Source: an uncultured Bacilli bacterium (GTDB taxonomy: Bacteria > Bacillota_I > Bacilli_A > RF39 > UBA660). Taken from it: a stretch of 11,331 nucleotides of DNA. Shown here in pieces: positions 1 through 6,526 of this stretch (within the stretch, counting starts at the first letter, position 1; every line of letters starts with the position of its first letter). A program made the translations under genes and the position numbers. The stretch is from contig CANQMC010000036.1 in assembly GCA_947624855.1 (NCBI GenBank), forward strand, positions 1 to 11,331, written 5' to 3'. The notes below the pieces were generated by a model. That model was not told the DNA's origin. It worked only from the letters and a program-made list of their open reading frames with translations, and searched no databases.

Positions 1-1264
1 ATTCAAAGATATAATCACAAATTTGTACTTCATCTCCTCTTTTGGCTCCTAGTCGCTCTAATTCTTCTTCGACACCCATTCCTTTTAATTTTCGGGCAAA
101 TCTTAAAACTGCTTCATCTTCATTAAATCTAGTCATTTTAAATAATTTTTCTAATTCTTTTCCTTCTAAAACCCATACATCGTTATCTTTAGTTATAGTA
201 AATGGTCGTTCATTTTTAAATTTATAAACAATATGACTTTCTAATTCTTCATCATCATATAAAGGAGTATTTTCTAAAGTTTTTAATGTATTTGCTAGTT
301 TTATAATTAAATCATTAAGTCCTTCATTGTTAAGAGCACTTATACTTATAATATCTTTATCAGGATATTTCTTTTTAAATTTATTTAAATTAGCTTGAGC
401 ATTTGGTAAATCCATTTTATTGGCAATAATTATTTCTTTTTTTTGACTTAATTTTTGGCTATATTTTGTTATTTCAGTTCGTATACTTTCATAATCTTTT
501 ATAGGATCACGATTTTCTTCGGCACCCATATCAATTACATGAGCTAATATTTTAGTTCGCATAGCATGTCTTAAAAATTTATGGCCAAGACCTATTCCTT
601 CACTGGCACCTTCAATTAAACCTGGTAAATCGGCTATTATGAAACTTTGATTATCTTTTAATTTAACAACTCCTAAATTTGGCGATAAAGTTGTAAAATG
701 ATAATTTGCAATTTTAGGTGTAGCGGCACTTATTAAAGATAAAATAGTAGATTTACCTACACTGGGAAAACCAATTAAACCAACATCTGCGATCATTTTT
801 AATTCTATTTTTAAAATACGCATTTCGCCGGGTTCACCTAATTCACTAAATTTAGGGGCATTATTACTTTCAGTTTTAAAAGCAACATTTCCTCGTCCTC
901 CTCGACCACCTTCTGCGACAATGGCAGTATCATTATCATTAACTAAATCGGCTATTACTAAATTAGTATCAGCATCAACAATTGTAGTTCCTTCAGGTAC
1001 TTTTATAATTATATCTTCGGCATTAGCTCCATTTCGATTTGAACCTTTACCATTTTCACCTTTTTTACCTTTTATTATTTTCATGTATCTTAAATCAATT
1101 AAAGTTTTTAAACCTTTATCAACTTTAAAGATAATGTTGGCTCCTTTACCACCACTTCCACCATCAGGTCCTCCCATAGGAACAAATTTTTCTCTTCTAA
1201 AAGATGTGCAACCATCGCCACCTTTACCAGCGATTACTTTAATAGTAAGTTCATCTACAAACAT
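1..1264 (-). CDS. obg: GTPase Obg (ribosome-associated), 3' end cut by window edge
   Basis: Obg is an essential GTPase that acts in late 50S ribosome assembly and stress control. The reading frame is open for 421 codons from the ATG at 1264 and leaves the window without a stop. The N-terminal glycine-rich Obg fold occupies roughly residues 1-158 and opens MFVDELTIKV with GGDG, GGPDGGSGGKG and EGGRGGRGN. The GTPase domain shows G1 GFPSVGKST at 165-173, a G2-like TTLSPN, G3 DLPGLIEGA from 212 and G4 NKMD at 282-285. The C-terminal part, about 350 onward with ARKLKGMGVEEEL and DEVQICDYIFE, matches the OCT domain, so only a few residues should be missing. A GTGGTGAT ribosome site precedes the ATG. 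The upstream hypothetical gene ends 47 bases away on the same strand, so cotranscription is possible. The product assignment is close to certain. Confidence 0.97.
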   Translation of the reverse strand, partial: MFVDELTIKVIAGKGGDGCTSFRREKFVPMGGPDGGSGGKGANIIFKVDKGLKTLIDLRYMKIIKGKKGENGKGSNRNGANAEDIIIKVPEGTTIVDADTNLVIADLVNDNDTAIVAEGGRGGRGNVAFKTESNNAPKFSELGEPGEMRILKIELKMIADVGLIGFPSVGKSTILSLISAATPKIANYHFTTLSPNLGVVKLKDNQSFIIADLPGLIEGASEGIGLGHKFLRHAMRTKILAHVIDMGAEENRDPIKDYESIRTEITKYSQKLSQKKEIIIANKMDLPNAQANLNKFKKKYPDKDIISISALNNEGLNDLIIKLANTLKTLENTPLYDDEELESHIVYKFKNERPFTITKDNDVWVLEGKELEKLFKMTRFNEDEAVLRFARKLKGMGVEEELERLGAKRGDEVQICDYIFE

Positions 1265-1311
1265 AATATCACCACTTTTTCATATAGTTTATCATATTAT
1301 TTAAAAATTAT

Positions 1312-2061
1312 CTATTCTTTTTCGGAATTCTTAACTTCTATATTGTCATATGTAGTTATTTTTTCTTTTTTTAGTTTATTTTTTTTGAAAATATATTTAT
1401 ATTCTGTTAAAGTTATTTTATCTTTTTCTTTGTTTTCTTGAAGACTATAAATATCATTATCTAAAATTGTGGATAATTGTTCATATTCCGTGTTATAAAA
1501 TATATTATTATCTTCTATATTATCATAAATATATACTTTAGATGTATCTCGAACTAATAAACCATCTTTTAAAAGTTTTTCACCATTACTATTATATATA
1601 TAATAAAATTCTTTTAAACTATCTTTGGACATATTTATATCTAAAATAAAATAATCATAATTATCTTTTTCAATTAAAATTATATTTTTTAAATCAAGTT
1701 TGATATTTAAAAACTCAGGATCATTTAAAGCTTCTTCGACATCTTTTGCCTCGATGTTATTTATAATTGTATTTTCAAATATTGATGCTCCATCAAAATA
1801 TATAGTTAAGTTTATCGTGGCTGTTTCTTCAAGGTTTACTAAATATTGAATTTTTAATTTATGACGTTCATTTTTAAAATATATATTGTATATTTCTGAT
1901 AAATTATTATCTGATAAATTAGAAGTAACATTTTCAATTTTAGTGTTATTTCTTTCTTTAATGGGGCTTTTAACTTCTTTATGAGTTAATGCAAAAATTG
2001 TTAATGAAATAATTCCAACCATGGCTACTATTAATATTATCAAACTAAATAATCTTTTCAT
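1312..2061 (-). CDS. Hypothetical membrane-anchored extracytoplasmic protein
   Basis: I do not recognise this 249-residue protein. It begins with a short basic stretch (MKR) and a single hydrophobic segment at about residues 4-26. There is no lipobox cysteine, so it is probably a signal anchor with the rest outside the cell. The remainder is hydrophilic, rich in Asn, Lys, Glu and Ile, and looks like alternating beta strands (ATINLTIYFDG; KIQYLVNLEE). The tail is strongly charged. It has no cysteines and no catalytic motif I can name. The start is supported by AAGGGTG eight bases upstream. It lies between the terminator of the pilin operon and obg, in the same direction as both. It could be an envelope accessory protein, but that is only position-based inference. 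Confidence 0.8.
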   Translation of the reverse strand: MKRLFSLIILIVAMVGIISLTIFALTHKEVKSPIKERNNTKIENVTSNLSDNNLSEIYNIYFKNERHKLKIQYLVNLEETATINLTIYFDGASIFENTIINNIEAKDVEEALNDPEFLNIKLDLKNIILIEKDNYDYFILDINMSKDSLKEFYYIYNSNGEKLLKDGLLVRDTSKVYIYDNIEDNNIFYNTEYEQLSTILDNDIYSLQENKEKDKITLTEYKYIFKKNKLKKEKITTYDNIEVKNSEKE

Positions 2062-2080
2062 AATTTACACCCTTGTTATA

Positions 2081-2089
2081 ATTATATCA
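2081..2089 (-). promoter_or_regulatory. Extended -10 promoter for the hypothetical gene ahead of obg
   Basis: Read on the minus strand this is TGATATAAT, an extended -10 (TGn plus TATAAT), with no convincing -35 box. The predicted start falls near 2074, which puts the AAGGGTG ribosome site at the extreme 5' end of the message. That is unusual and lowers confidence. If real, it serves the hypothetical gene and possibly obg. Confidence 0.45.
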
Positions 2090-2144
2090 AGTTTAAAGAA
2101 AATTTAAAACAAAAAACTTATAAATTATCTAAAATATTATTAAT

Positions 2145-2176
2145 AATTAAAATTAAAACTATCCCTTAAAGGATAG
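2145..2176 (-). terminator. Intrinsic terminator of the pilin operon
   Basis: On the minus strand CTATCC, a 6-base loop and GGATAG (2176 to 2159) form a hairpin followed by TTTTAATTTTAATT. It begins two bases after the TAA of the TadZ-like gene and separates the operon from the next gene. Confidence 0.7.
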
Positions 2177-2178
2177 CA

Positions 2179-3174
2179 TTATTTGAATATATTAAATAAC
2201 TTAGTTTTATTAGAACCACTGCTGTTTAATCTTGAAAAGCCTAGAGCTACTAAAAAATCATCTAAGATTTGTTCATGTTCTTTTTTATCATCAATATAGG
2301 GAATACTAAAGAATATTTTACTATTTGATTCTTTTTCAAAATCATTTATATCTTTACTTGTTAATACACTTTTATTTAAAACTATTTTTTTATCTTTTAA
2401 TTTTTCAAAAGCATCTCGATCTTTTCGAATTAATTTATTTAATTTTATTAATCCAGGTTCTATTAAATAAATTACTTCATTACATAAATTAGCTTGATCA
2501 GAATCATTTAAGTCTAATAATATAACTTCAGTATCAGGATTATTAGAAATATTATAAGATAAATCAAGTGATGAGACAGATTTTAAACTACTATCATTAA
2601 AATATTTAAAATCTTCATTATCTACTTCAATGGCCGTAACATTATAGGCTACTTCTAAATGTTTTTTTAACATATAAATAAGAGTAGTTGCTCCAGCATG
2701 AGATGTAACATTTTTAAAACCAATAATTTTTAGGCCGCCACTTCCAGTTCCTGAAAATGAATCGAAATTTACATCTGATGATACATTGGTGTTATTTAAA
2801 TTATGATATTGGGCAACATCTTTATAAGAATTAGGATTATCAATTAAAAATTTAATAGCATTTATATTTCTGGTAAAATTATAAATTCCCATCGAAACTA
2901 ATTGAGATAAATAAGCACCACTGTTGACCATAGCTGAATCATCTAATAATAAAATTATTTTACTGGTATCAAAATTAACTGATAGTTTTTGAATATTTTT
3001 AATATTTTGATAACCTTTAATGGCTGTTATATCAATAATCATTTTATTAAAATAAAAGTTGGTAAAGATATTTACTAACTCTTCTACTTCAAATTCACCA
3101 TTAATATTTTTGATGATATCTATATCTAAAGTAGCTAACATATTTTGATATTTATTTGAAACTATTACATTCAT
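2179..3174 (-). CDS. TadZ/CpaE-like pilus localisation protein with degenerate P-loop
   Basis: The 331-residue product reads as two domains. Residues 1-115 resemble the pseudo-receiver domain of CpaE/TadZ proteins, with strands KMIIDIT and KIILLLDDS. A Ser/Gly/Asn-rich linker at about 125-147 leads to a ParA/MinD-like domain from 148. Its Walker A region is GFKNVTSHAGATTL (152-165). The signature lysine and the GKTT lysine are both missing (AGATT), and a Walker-B-like EVILLDLND lies at 216-224. TadZ proteins are known as atypical ATPases that place the Tad pilus machine at a cell site. Context supports the call: it is the last gene of an operon of four pilin-like proteins, 14 bases after the previous stop, with AGAGGAAT as ribosome site. 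The alternative is an unrelated degenerate ParA-family protein. Confidence 0.7.
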   Translation of the reverse strand: MNVIVSNKYQNMLATLDIDIIKNINGEFEVEELVNIFTNFYFNKMIIDITAIKGYQNIKNIQKLSVNFDTSKIILLLDDSAMVNSGAYLSQLVSMGIYNFTRNINAIKFLIDNPNSYKDVAQYHNLNNTNVSSDVNFDSFSGTGSGGLKIIGFKNVTSHAGATTLIYMLKKHLEVAYNVTAIEVDNEDFKYFNDSSLKSVSSLDLSYNISNNPDTEVILLDLNDSDQANLCNEVIYLIEPGLIKLNKLIRKDRDAFEKLKDKKIVLNKSVLTSKDINDFEKESNSKIFFSIPYIDDKKEHEQILDDFLVALGFSRLNSSGSNKTKLFNIFK

Positions 3175-3188
3175 TTTATTCCTCTTTT

Positions 3189-3665
3189 CTAATCGCCAAT
3201 TGTGTTTTGATATAATTCATCGTCATTGGCTACAAAATTGCTGGTTGTTCCTTTTACTGCAAAACTAGATGTACTTCCAATTACAGGTAAATTAAATTTA
3301 TAAAAAACTGTTATTTGATAATATCTTGTAATATTAGCACCACGATATTTTTTTACACAATAATAATATTTTGTTTTACTTTCAGCTGGTTCTAATTTTG
3401 ATAAGGTTAAATCACGAGCACCATAAACTCCAGTATCACTAGAACAATTACCAGTTGCGACATATCCTGATGTTTCTAAAAAGGTATTTATTAATTTAAT
3501 TGATTGTTCATTTAATCCTTCATATTTTTCGACCATACTTATAACTTCATTTTTTACTCTTATGGATTTAGAATAATTAAGAGTTAAAACAATAAATCCT
3601 ACAAAGATTAACATGAATAAAATCATTAATTGTAATATCCAAGTTCCACCTATTGTTTGTCTCAT
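3189..3665 (-). CDS. TadE/TadF-like pseudopilin, short G6 leader (paralog B)
   Basis: This 158-residue protein starts MRQTIG followed at once by a hydrophobic helix (about 7-29), then NYSKSIRVKNEVISMVEK. A basic leader of six residues ending in Gly before a hydrophobic segment is what a prepilin peptidase would cut. It is a paralog of the next gene upstream: both share NYSK, VKNE and a C-terminal YYQI-VFY-LP segment (here YQITVFYKFNLPV). Two cysteines lie in the middle (CSSD; YYCVKK). TadE/F proteins have the same plan of one N-terminal helix followed by a small exported domain, and act as minor pilins. The ribosome site AAGGAGTG overlaps the stop of the upstream gene, so the two are translationally coupled. 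I infer a minor pilin; the family name is not verified. Confidence 0.68.
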   Translation of the reverse strand: MRQTIGGTWILQLMILFMLIFVGFIVLTLNYSKSIRVKNEVISMVEKYEGLNEQSIKLINTFLETSGYVATGNCSSDTGVYGARDLTLSKLEPAESKTKYYYCVKKYRGANITRYYQITVFYKFNLPVIGSTSSFAVKGTTSNFVANDDELYQNTIGD

Positions 3666-3669
3666 TTAA

Positions 3670-4239
3670 TCACTCCTTACACCATGTATAACCAATACCA
3701 TTTGAATTTTGGGTACATTCATTAGGCTCGTATACTCTTGATGTTTCCCCATAAATTGAAAAGTTAAATACTTTATTTAAAATTGGTAAATCTAATTGAT
3801 AAAATACTCTAATTTGATAATAAACAGCATTTGGTAATTCAGAGTTACTTTCTAACCGAACTGCATGAACACAAAAGGCAGCATTTCTTTTGTCTTTAGC
3901 TAAATCACCATTACGGTCATATCCTACCCATTCATAATCATCACTGTTACTGTAGTTTTCTTTGTAATCTTTTTCAAGTTTAGTACAATCTCCAGTATTA
4001 CGATAACTTGCTTCTTTAAAATAATCTGTTATTTGATCTTTAAAATTATAACAATTATTATCACTACTTGATGTACTTGAAGTACATACTCCTCCTTGAT
4101 TTTTAACGATATTTATTATTTCATTTTTAACATTATATGCCTTGGAATAGTTAATTGATAAACTGATATACCCAGCAAAAAGTAAGACAAATAAAATGAC
4201 TATATTAAATAATGATATGCCCCCGATTGCTTCTTTCAT
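3670..4239 (-). CDS. TadE/TadF-like pseudopilin, short G6 leader (paralog A)
   Basis: The protein has 189 residues and begins MKEAIG followed by a hydrophobic helix at about 7-29, then NYSKAYNVKNEIINIVK. The middle is polar with several cysteines (VCTSS, NNCYN, GDCTK, FCVH). The C-terminal part has YYQIRVFYQLDLPIL and GETSRVYEP, matching the paralog immediately downstream. The short leader ending in Gly6 suggests processing by a prepilin peptidase and assembly as a larger minor subunit of the same pilus as the two small pilins. The ribosome site is GAGGTGAT. The gene ends in TGA, with the next ATG four bases beyond the stop. Reading that TGA as tryptophan would run into the next gene, so it is a true stop and argues against genetic code 4. 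Confidence 0.7.
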   Translation of the reverse strand: MKEAIGGISLFNIVILFVLLFAGYISLSINYSKAYNVKNEIINIVKNQGGVCTSSTSSSDNNCYNFKDQITDYFKEASYRNTGDCTKLEKDYKENYSNSDDYEWVGYDRNGDLAKDKRNAAFCVHAVRLESNSELPNAVYYQIRVFYQLDLPILNKVFNFSIYGETSRVYEPNECTQNSNGIGYTWCKE

Positions 4240-4252
4240 CTTATCACCTCAA

Positions 4253-4510
4253 TTAGCCTTTCCAAACGCACATAAATGTTTCATCCGAATTTTTTAGATG
4301 ACATTCAACCATTCCATCTTCAGGAATTATACATTCTCCAGTATTTCTATCTCTTTCAGGACATGGACATATGGCTTCACTACATTTTGTATTTTTATTA
4401 AAATTTGATCTAATACTTGGCCATATAACACTAAAGAAAAAAAGAGACAACATAGCCACTATAGTAACAACAATAACAGTCATATTAAGTTCACCGGTTG
4501 CCTCTTTCAT
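4253..4510 (-). CDS. Small cysteine-rich Flp-like pilin 2
   Basis: At 85 residues this is the size of Flp/TadA-type major pilins. The N-terminus MKEATGELNMTV is identical over twelve residues to that of the upstream gene. A hydrophobic helix at about 9-30 ends in WPSIRSNF. The exported part has six cysteines (43, 48, 50, 60, 70, 81), including CPC at 48-50, in only about 50 residues. Expected processing is after Gly6, leaving Glu7 as the first mature residue. Classical type IV pilins instead have Phe1 and Glu5, so this is a divergent pilin class. The ribosome site AAAGGAGGAT is strong. I infer a structural pilin stabilised by disulfides; the cysteines could instead bind a metal. Confidence 0.72.
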   Translation of the reverse strand: MKEATGELNMTVIVVTIVAMLSLFFFSVIWPSIRSNFNKNTKCSEAICPCPERDRNTGECIIPEDGMVECHLKNSDETFMCVWKG

Positions 4511-4527
4511 ACTCTAATCCTCCTTTT

Positions 4528-4797
4528 TTAACTTGGTTCTTTTCCACCGCCATCTTGAACATTTTGTTTTTCAAAGTATGATTTACAACTTCCAGACCAT
4601 ACTTCATTTCCATCTTCATCTACGGCAGTGCAATCTGTATTATTTTCACCAGTACAATTTGCCATACTACAATATGTACTTGCTTGAATTGAGCTTCTTA
4701 TACCTGGCCAAATAAATGCATAAAAGAATGCAGCAACGGCAGTTATAGCTACTACTGTAACAACTGTCATATTTAATTCACCAGTTGCTTCTTTCAT
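4528..4797 (-). CDS. Small cysteine-rich Flp-like pilin 1 (first gene of operon)
   Basis: This 89-residue protein begins MKEATGELNMTVVTVV, with a hydrophobic helix to about residue 30 that ends in WPGIRSSI. The outside part has four cysteines (43, 48, 56, 71) and an acidic, glycine-rich tail (DGGGKEPS). The WP-[GS]-IRS element after the helix and the leader are shared with pilin 2, but the remaining sequence is unrelated except for the Cys43/Cys48 pair. It has the best ribosome site in the operon (AAAGGAGGG, seven bases before ATG) and is closest to the promoter, as expected for the most abundant subunit. Likely role: major pilin exported after cleavage at Gly6. No prepilin peptidase or assembly ATPase lies in the window. 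Confidence 0.72.
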   Translation of the reverse strand: MKEATGELNMTVVTVVAITAVAAFFYAFIWPGIRSSIQASTYCSMANCTGENNTDCTAVDEDGNEVWSGSCKSYFEKQNVQDGGGKEPS

Positions 4798-4827
4798 TGA
4801 TTTCCCTCCTTTTATTTTATATAATTT

Positions 4828-4856
4828 ATTATAACTAATTTTTTTAAAAATATCAA
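4828..4856 (-). promoter_or_regulatory. SigA-type promoter of the pilin operon
   Basis: The minus strand reads TTGATA (4856-4851), a 17-base spacer and TATAAT (4833-4828), about 30 bases before the pilin 1 start codon. Near-consensus boxes at ideal spacing suggest substantial transcription. A separate TTGACA (4880-4875) lies further upstream without a matching -10. Confidence 0.75.
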
Positions 4857-4895
4857 GCTTTCATATACATATTTTGTCAAATATTAATAAAAGGA

Positions 4896-4925
4896 TTGTC
4901 TAACCACCCTTTTTTATGATATATT
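4896..4925 (+). promoter_or_regulatory. Probable promoter for the CPBP protease gene
   Basis: TTGTCT (4896-4901) and TATATT (4920-4925) are 18 bases apart, 22 bases before the CPBP start codon. It is divergent from the pilin promoter, and the two lie within 150 bases. Confidence 0.5.
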
Positions 4926-4947
4926 ATAAAAGAATTGAGATGGTAAA

Positions 4948-5613
4948 ATGAAAGATAAATTAATAGAATTTTTTAAAGGAATAGGTACTATATTTTTATA
5001 TTTTTTATTAGCAAGTATAGGAAATCTTTTATTAGGAAATTATTATCATGTTGATAATATCTTTATATCATCTTTAGCTCAAATTGGAACTTATTTATTA
5101 ATTTTAGTTGGTTTGGGTTTAATTTATTTTAAAAAAATTAAAGAAGATTTTAAGAATTTTAAAAAAGATTATATAAAAGTTGCTGTTAGAAATTGGGCAT
5201 TTGGGCTTATGATAATGGTTATTTCTAATATTATTTTAAATTTAATCGTAGGTAATATTGCTAGTAATGAAGCTTTAAATCGAGTAAGTTTACAAAAATA
5301 TCCTATTAGTAGTTTATTTACAATGGTTTTAATTGGACCTTTTATTGAAGAGATAACTTTTAGACTTAGTTTTAAAAAAGCATTTGACAAATGGTATACA
5401 TTTGCATTAGTTACAGGATTATTATTTGGGGGTGTTCATATTTTAAGTAGTATCCAAACTGGATCTTTTATTGAATGTTTATATATAATTCCTTATGGAG
5501 CTTTAGGATTCTTTTTTGCTAAAGCTTTATATGAAACAGATAATGTATTTACTTCTTATTTTGCCCATTTTTCTCATAACTTATTATGTATTTTAATTTT
5601 ATTATTGGTATAG
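4948..5613 (+). CDS. CPBP-family intramembrane metalloprotease (CAAX/Abi type)
   Basis: The 221-residue protein is hydrophobic, with about six to seven membrane segments. It carries the three CPBP motifs in order: EEITFR (Glu134, Glu135, Arg139), FGGVH (Phe160, His164) and HFSHN (His207, Asn211). The glutamates and histidines form the active site in this family, which includes CAAX prenyl proteases, bacteriocin self-immunity proteins and processing enzymes for small peptides. All key residues are present, so it is probably active. Its substrate cannot be told from sequence. It is divergent from the pilin operon and 72 bases ahead of the phosphoesterase gene with no terminator between, so those two are probably cotranscribed. 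The ribosome site is weak (GAGATGG). Confidence 0.9.
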   Translation: MKDKLIEFFKGIGTIFLYFLLASIGNLLLGNYYHVDNIFISSLAQIGTYLLILVGLGLIYFKKIKEDFKNFKKDYIKVAVRNWAFGLMIMVISNIILNLIVGNIASNEALNRVSLQKYPISSLFTMVLIGPFIEEITFRLSFKKAFDKWYTFALVTGLLFGGVHILSSIQTGSFIECLYIIPYGALGFFFAKALYETDNVFTSYFAHFSHNLLCILILLLV

Positions 5614-5616
5614 GTG

Positions 5617-5647
5617 ATAGTCTGAAAATAAATTTTTTCATGACTAT
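5617..5647 (+). promoter_or_regulatory. Stable hairpin in the leader between protease and phosphoesterase genes
   Basis: ATAGTCTGAAAA (5617-5628) pairs with TTTTCA plus GACTAT (5635-5640 and 5642-5647), making a 12-base-pair stem with one bulged T and a 6-base loop. It has no U-run on either strand, so it is not a terminator. Downstream, CCTT (5653-5656) could pair with AAGG within AAAGGA (5667-5672), the best ribosome site for the next gene. The role is unknown: mRNA processing, stability or translational control are all possible. Confidence 0.5.
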
Positions 5648-5685
5648 GTGTACCTTAAACGAAGTGAAAGGAATGTGTGGTTTTT

Positions 5686-6501
5686 ATGAAACAAGGTATT
5701 ATGGCTAAATTAGTTAAAATTTTTTTAATATTAATAATTATTATATTTGTTTTCTTTTTATATGGGCATTATATAAATCCTAGTAGTTTTAAAGTAAATG
5801 AAATGCCAATTATTGATAAAAATCTTAATAGTGATTATAATGGTTTTAAAATTGCTCATTTTTCAGATATTCATTATGGTAGAACTACATTTCAAAATGA
5901 TTTAAAAAAAGTAGTTAAAGAATTAAATAATTTAAAAGCGGATATTGTAGTATTTACAGGTGATTTATTTGATAATCAAAAAATAAAGGATGATGATAAA
6001 AAATTAATGATTGATAATTTAAATAATATCGAAGCTAAATTATTTAAATTTGCTGTTATAGGAGATTATGATAAAAAATATATTGATGATTATATAAATA
6101 TTTTAGAACAAAGTAATTTTATTTTATTAGATAATAAAGCTAAAATGGTTTATGATAATAGTTCTAAACCTCTTAATGTGGTAGGAATTAGTGATACTAG
6201 TATGAGTAATGATTTATTAGTTAAAGATTGTTTTAATATTGTTTTAATTCATGAACCTGATAAAATTAAAGATATTAAAAATGCCAATTTAGTTTTGGCA
6301 GGACATTCTTTAGGAGGTCAATTTAAAATTCCTTTTATTGGTGGAATTAGAAAAATTAAAGGTGCAGAAAAATATTTTGATAGTTTTTATCAAGTTAATA
6401 ATACTAAACTTTATATCTCTAATGGTATTGGTACTCAAGATATGAGTTTTAGATTTTTTAATAGCCCTTCAATTAATTTATATAGATTATATAATTATTA
6501 A
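5686..6501 (+). CDS. Metallophosphoesterase family protein with altered active-site motifs
   Basis: The protein has an N-terminal membrane helix (about 9-27) and an extracytoplasmic calcineurin-like phosphoesterase domain, as in YkuE-type proteins. Visible motifs are SDIHYG, GDLFD, HEPD and AGHSLGGQFKIPFIGG. Two are abnormal: the usual GNH[DE] is GDYD (in AVIGDYDKKY), and GHTHGGQ is GHSLGGQ. The metal-binding Asn, the catalytic His and the last His are therefore replaced. It may be inactive, bind a single metal, or have a changed role. Start choice: ATG 5686 has AAAGGA 13 bases upstream; GTG 5677 (four bases from it) and ATG 5701 are alternatives, and all keep the membrane helix. The gene follows the CPBP protease and converges with the next gene, overlapping its stop by four bases. 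Confidence 0.87.
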   Translation: MKQGIMAKLVKIFLILIIIIFVFFLYGHYINPSSFKVNEMPIIDKNLNSDYNGFKIAHFSDIHYGRTTFQNDLKKVVKELNNLKADIVVFTGDLFDNQKIKDDDKKLMIDNLNNIEAKLFKFAVIGDYDKKYIDDYINILEQSNFILLDNKAKMVYDNSSKPLNVVGISDTSMSNDLLVKDCFNIVLIHEPDKIKDIKNANLVLAGHSLGGQFKIPFIGGIRKIKGAEKYFDSFYQVNNTKLYISNGIGTQDMSFRFFNSPSINLYRLYNY

Positions 6502-6526
6502 TGAATATATTTTAAATAATTTTTTC
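6493..6526 (+). terminator. Weak A/T-only terminator after the phosphoesterase gene
   Basis: AATTATT (6493-6499) can pair with AATAATT (6515-6521), followed by TTTT, overlapping the convergent stop codons. The stem is all A/T with a 15-base loop, so it is a weak candidate. Confidence 0.3.

Noticed and set aside
42..227. Plus-strand ORF of 61 codons
   Set aside because: It is antisense to the conserved C-terminal region of obg, whose motifs are unmistakable, and has no ribosome site.
921..1304. Plus-strand ORF of 127 codons
   Set aside because: It is antisense to the glycine-rich N-terminal domain of obg; its proline-rich sequence is the complement of glycine codons.
3660..3680. Possible use of UGA as tryptophan (genetic code 4)
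   Set aside because: The pseudopilin ends in TGA inside the ribosome site of the next gene, and read-through would overlap that gene; the tryptophans checked are TGG.
4533..4715. Plus-strand ORF of 60 codons
   Set aside because: It lies opposite the pilin 1 gene, which has a strong ribosome site and promoter; the product looks like complement-strand noise.
5169..5390. Minus-strand ORF of 73 codons
   Set aside because: It is antisense to the CPBP protease and covers its catalytic EExxxR motif.
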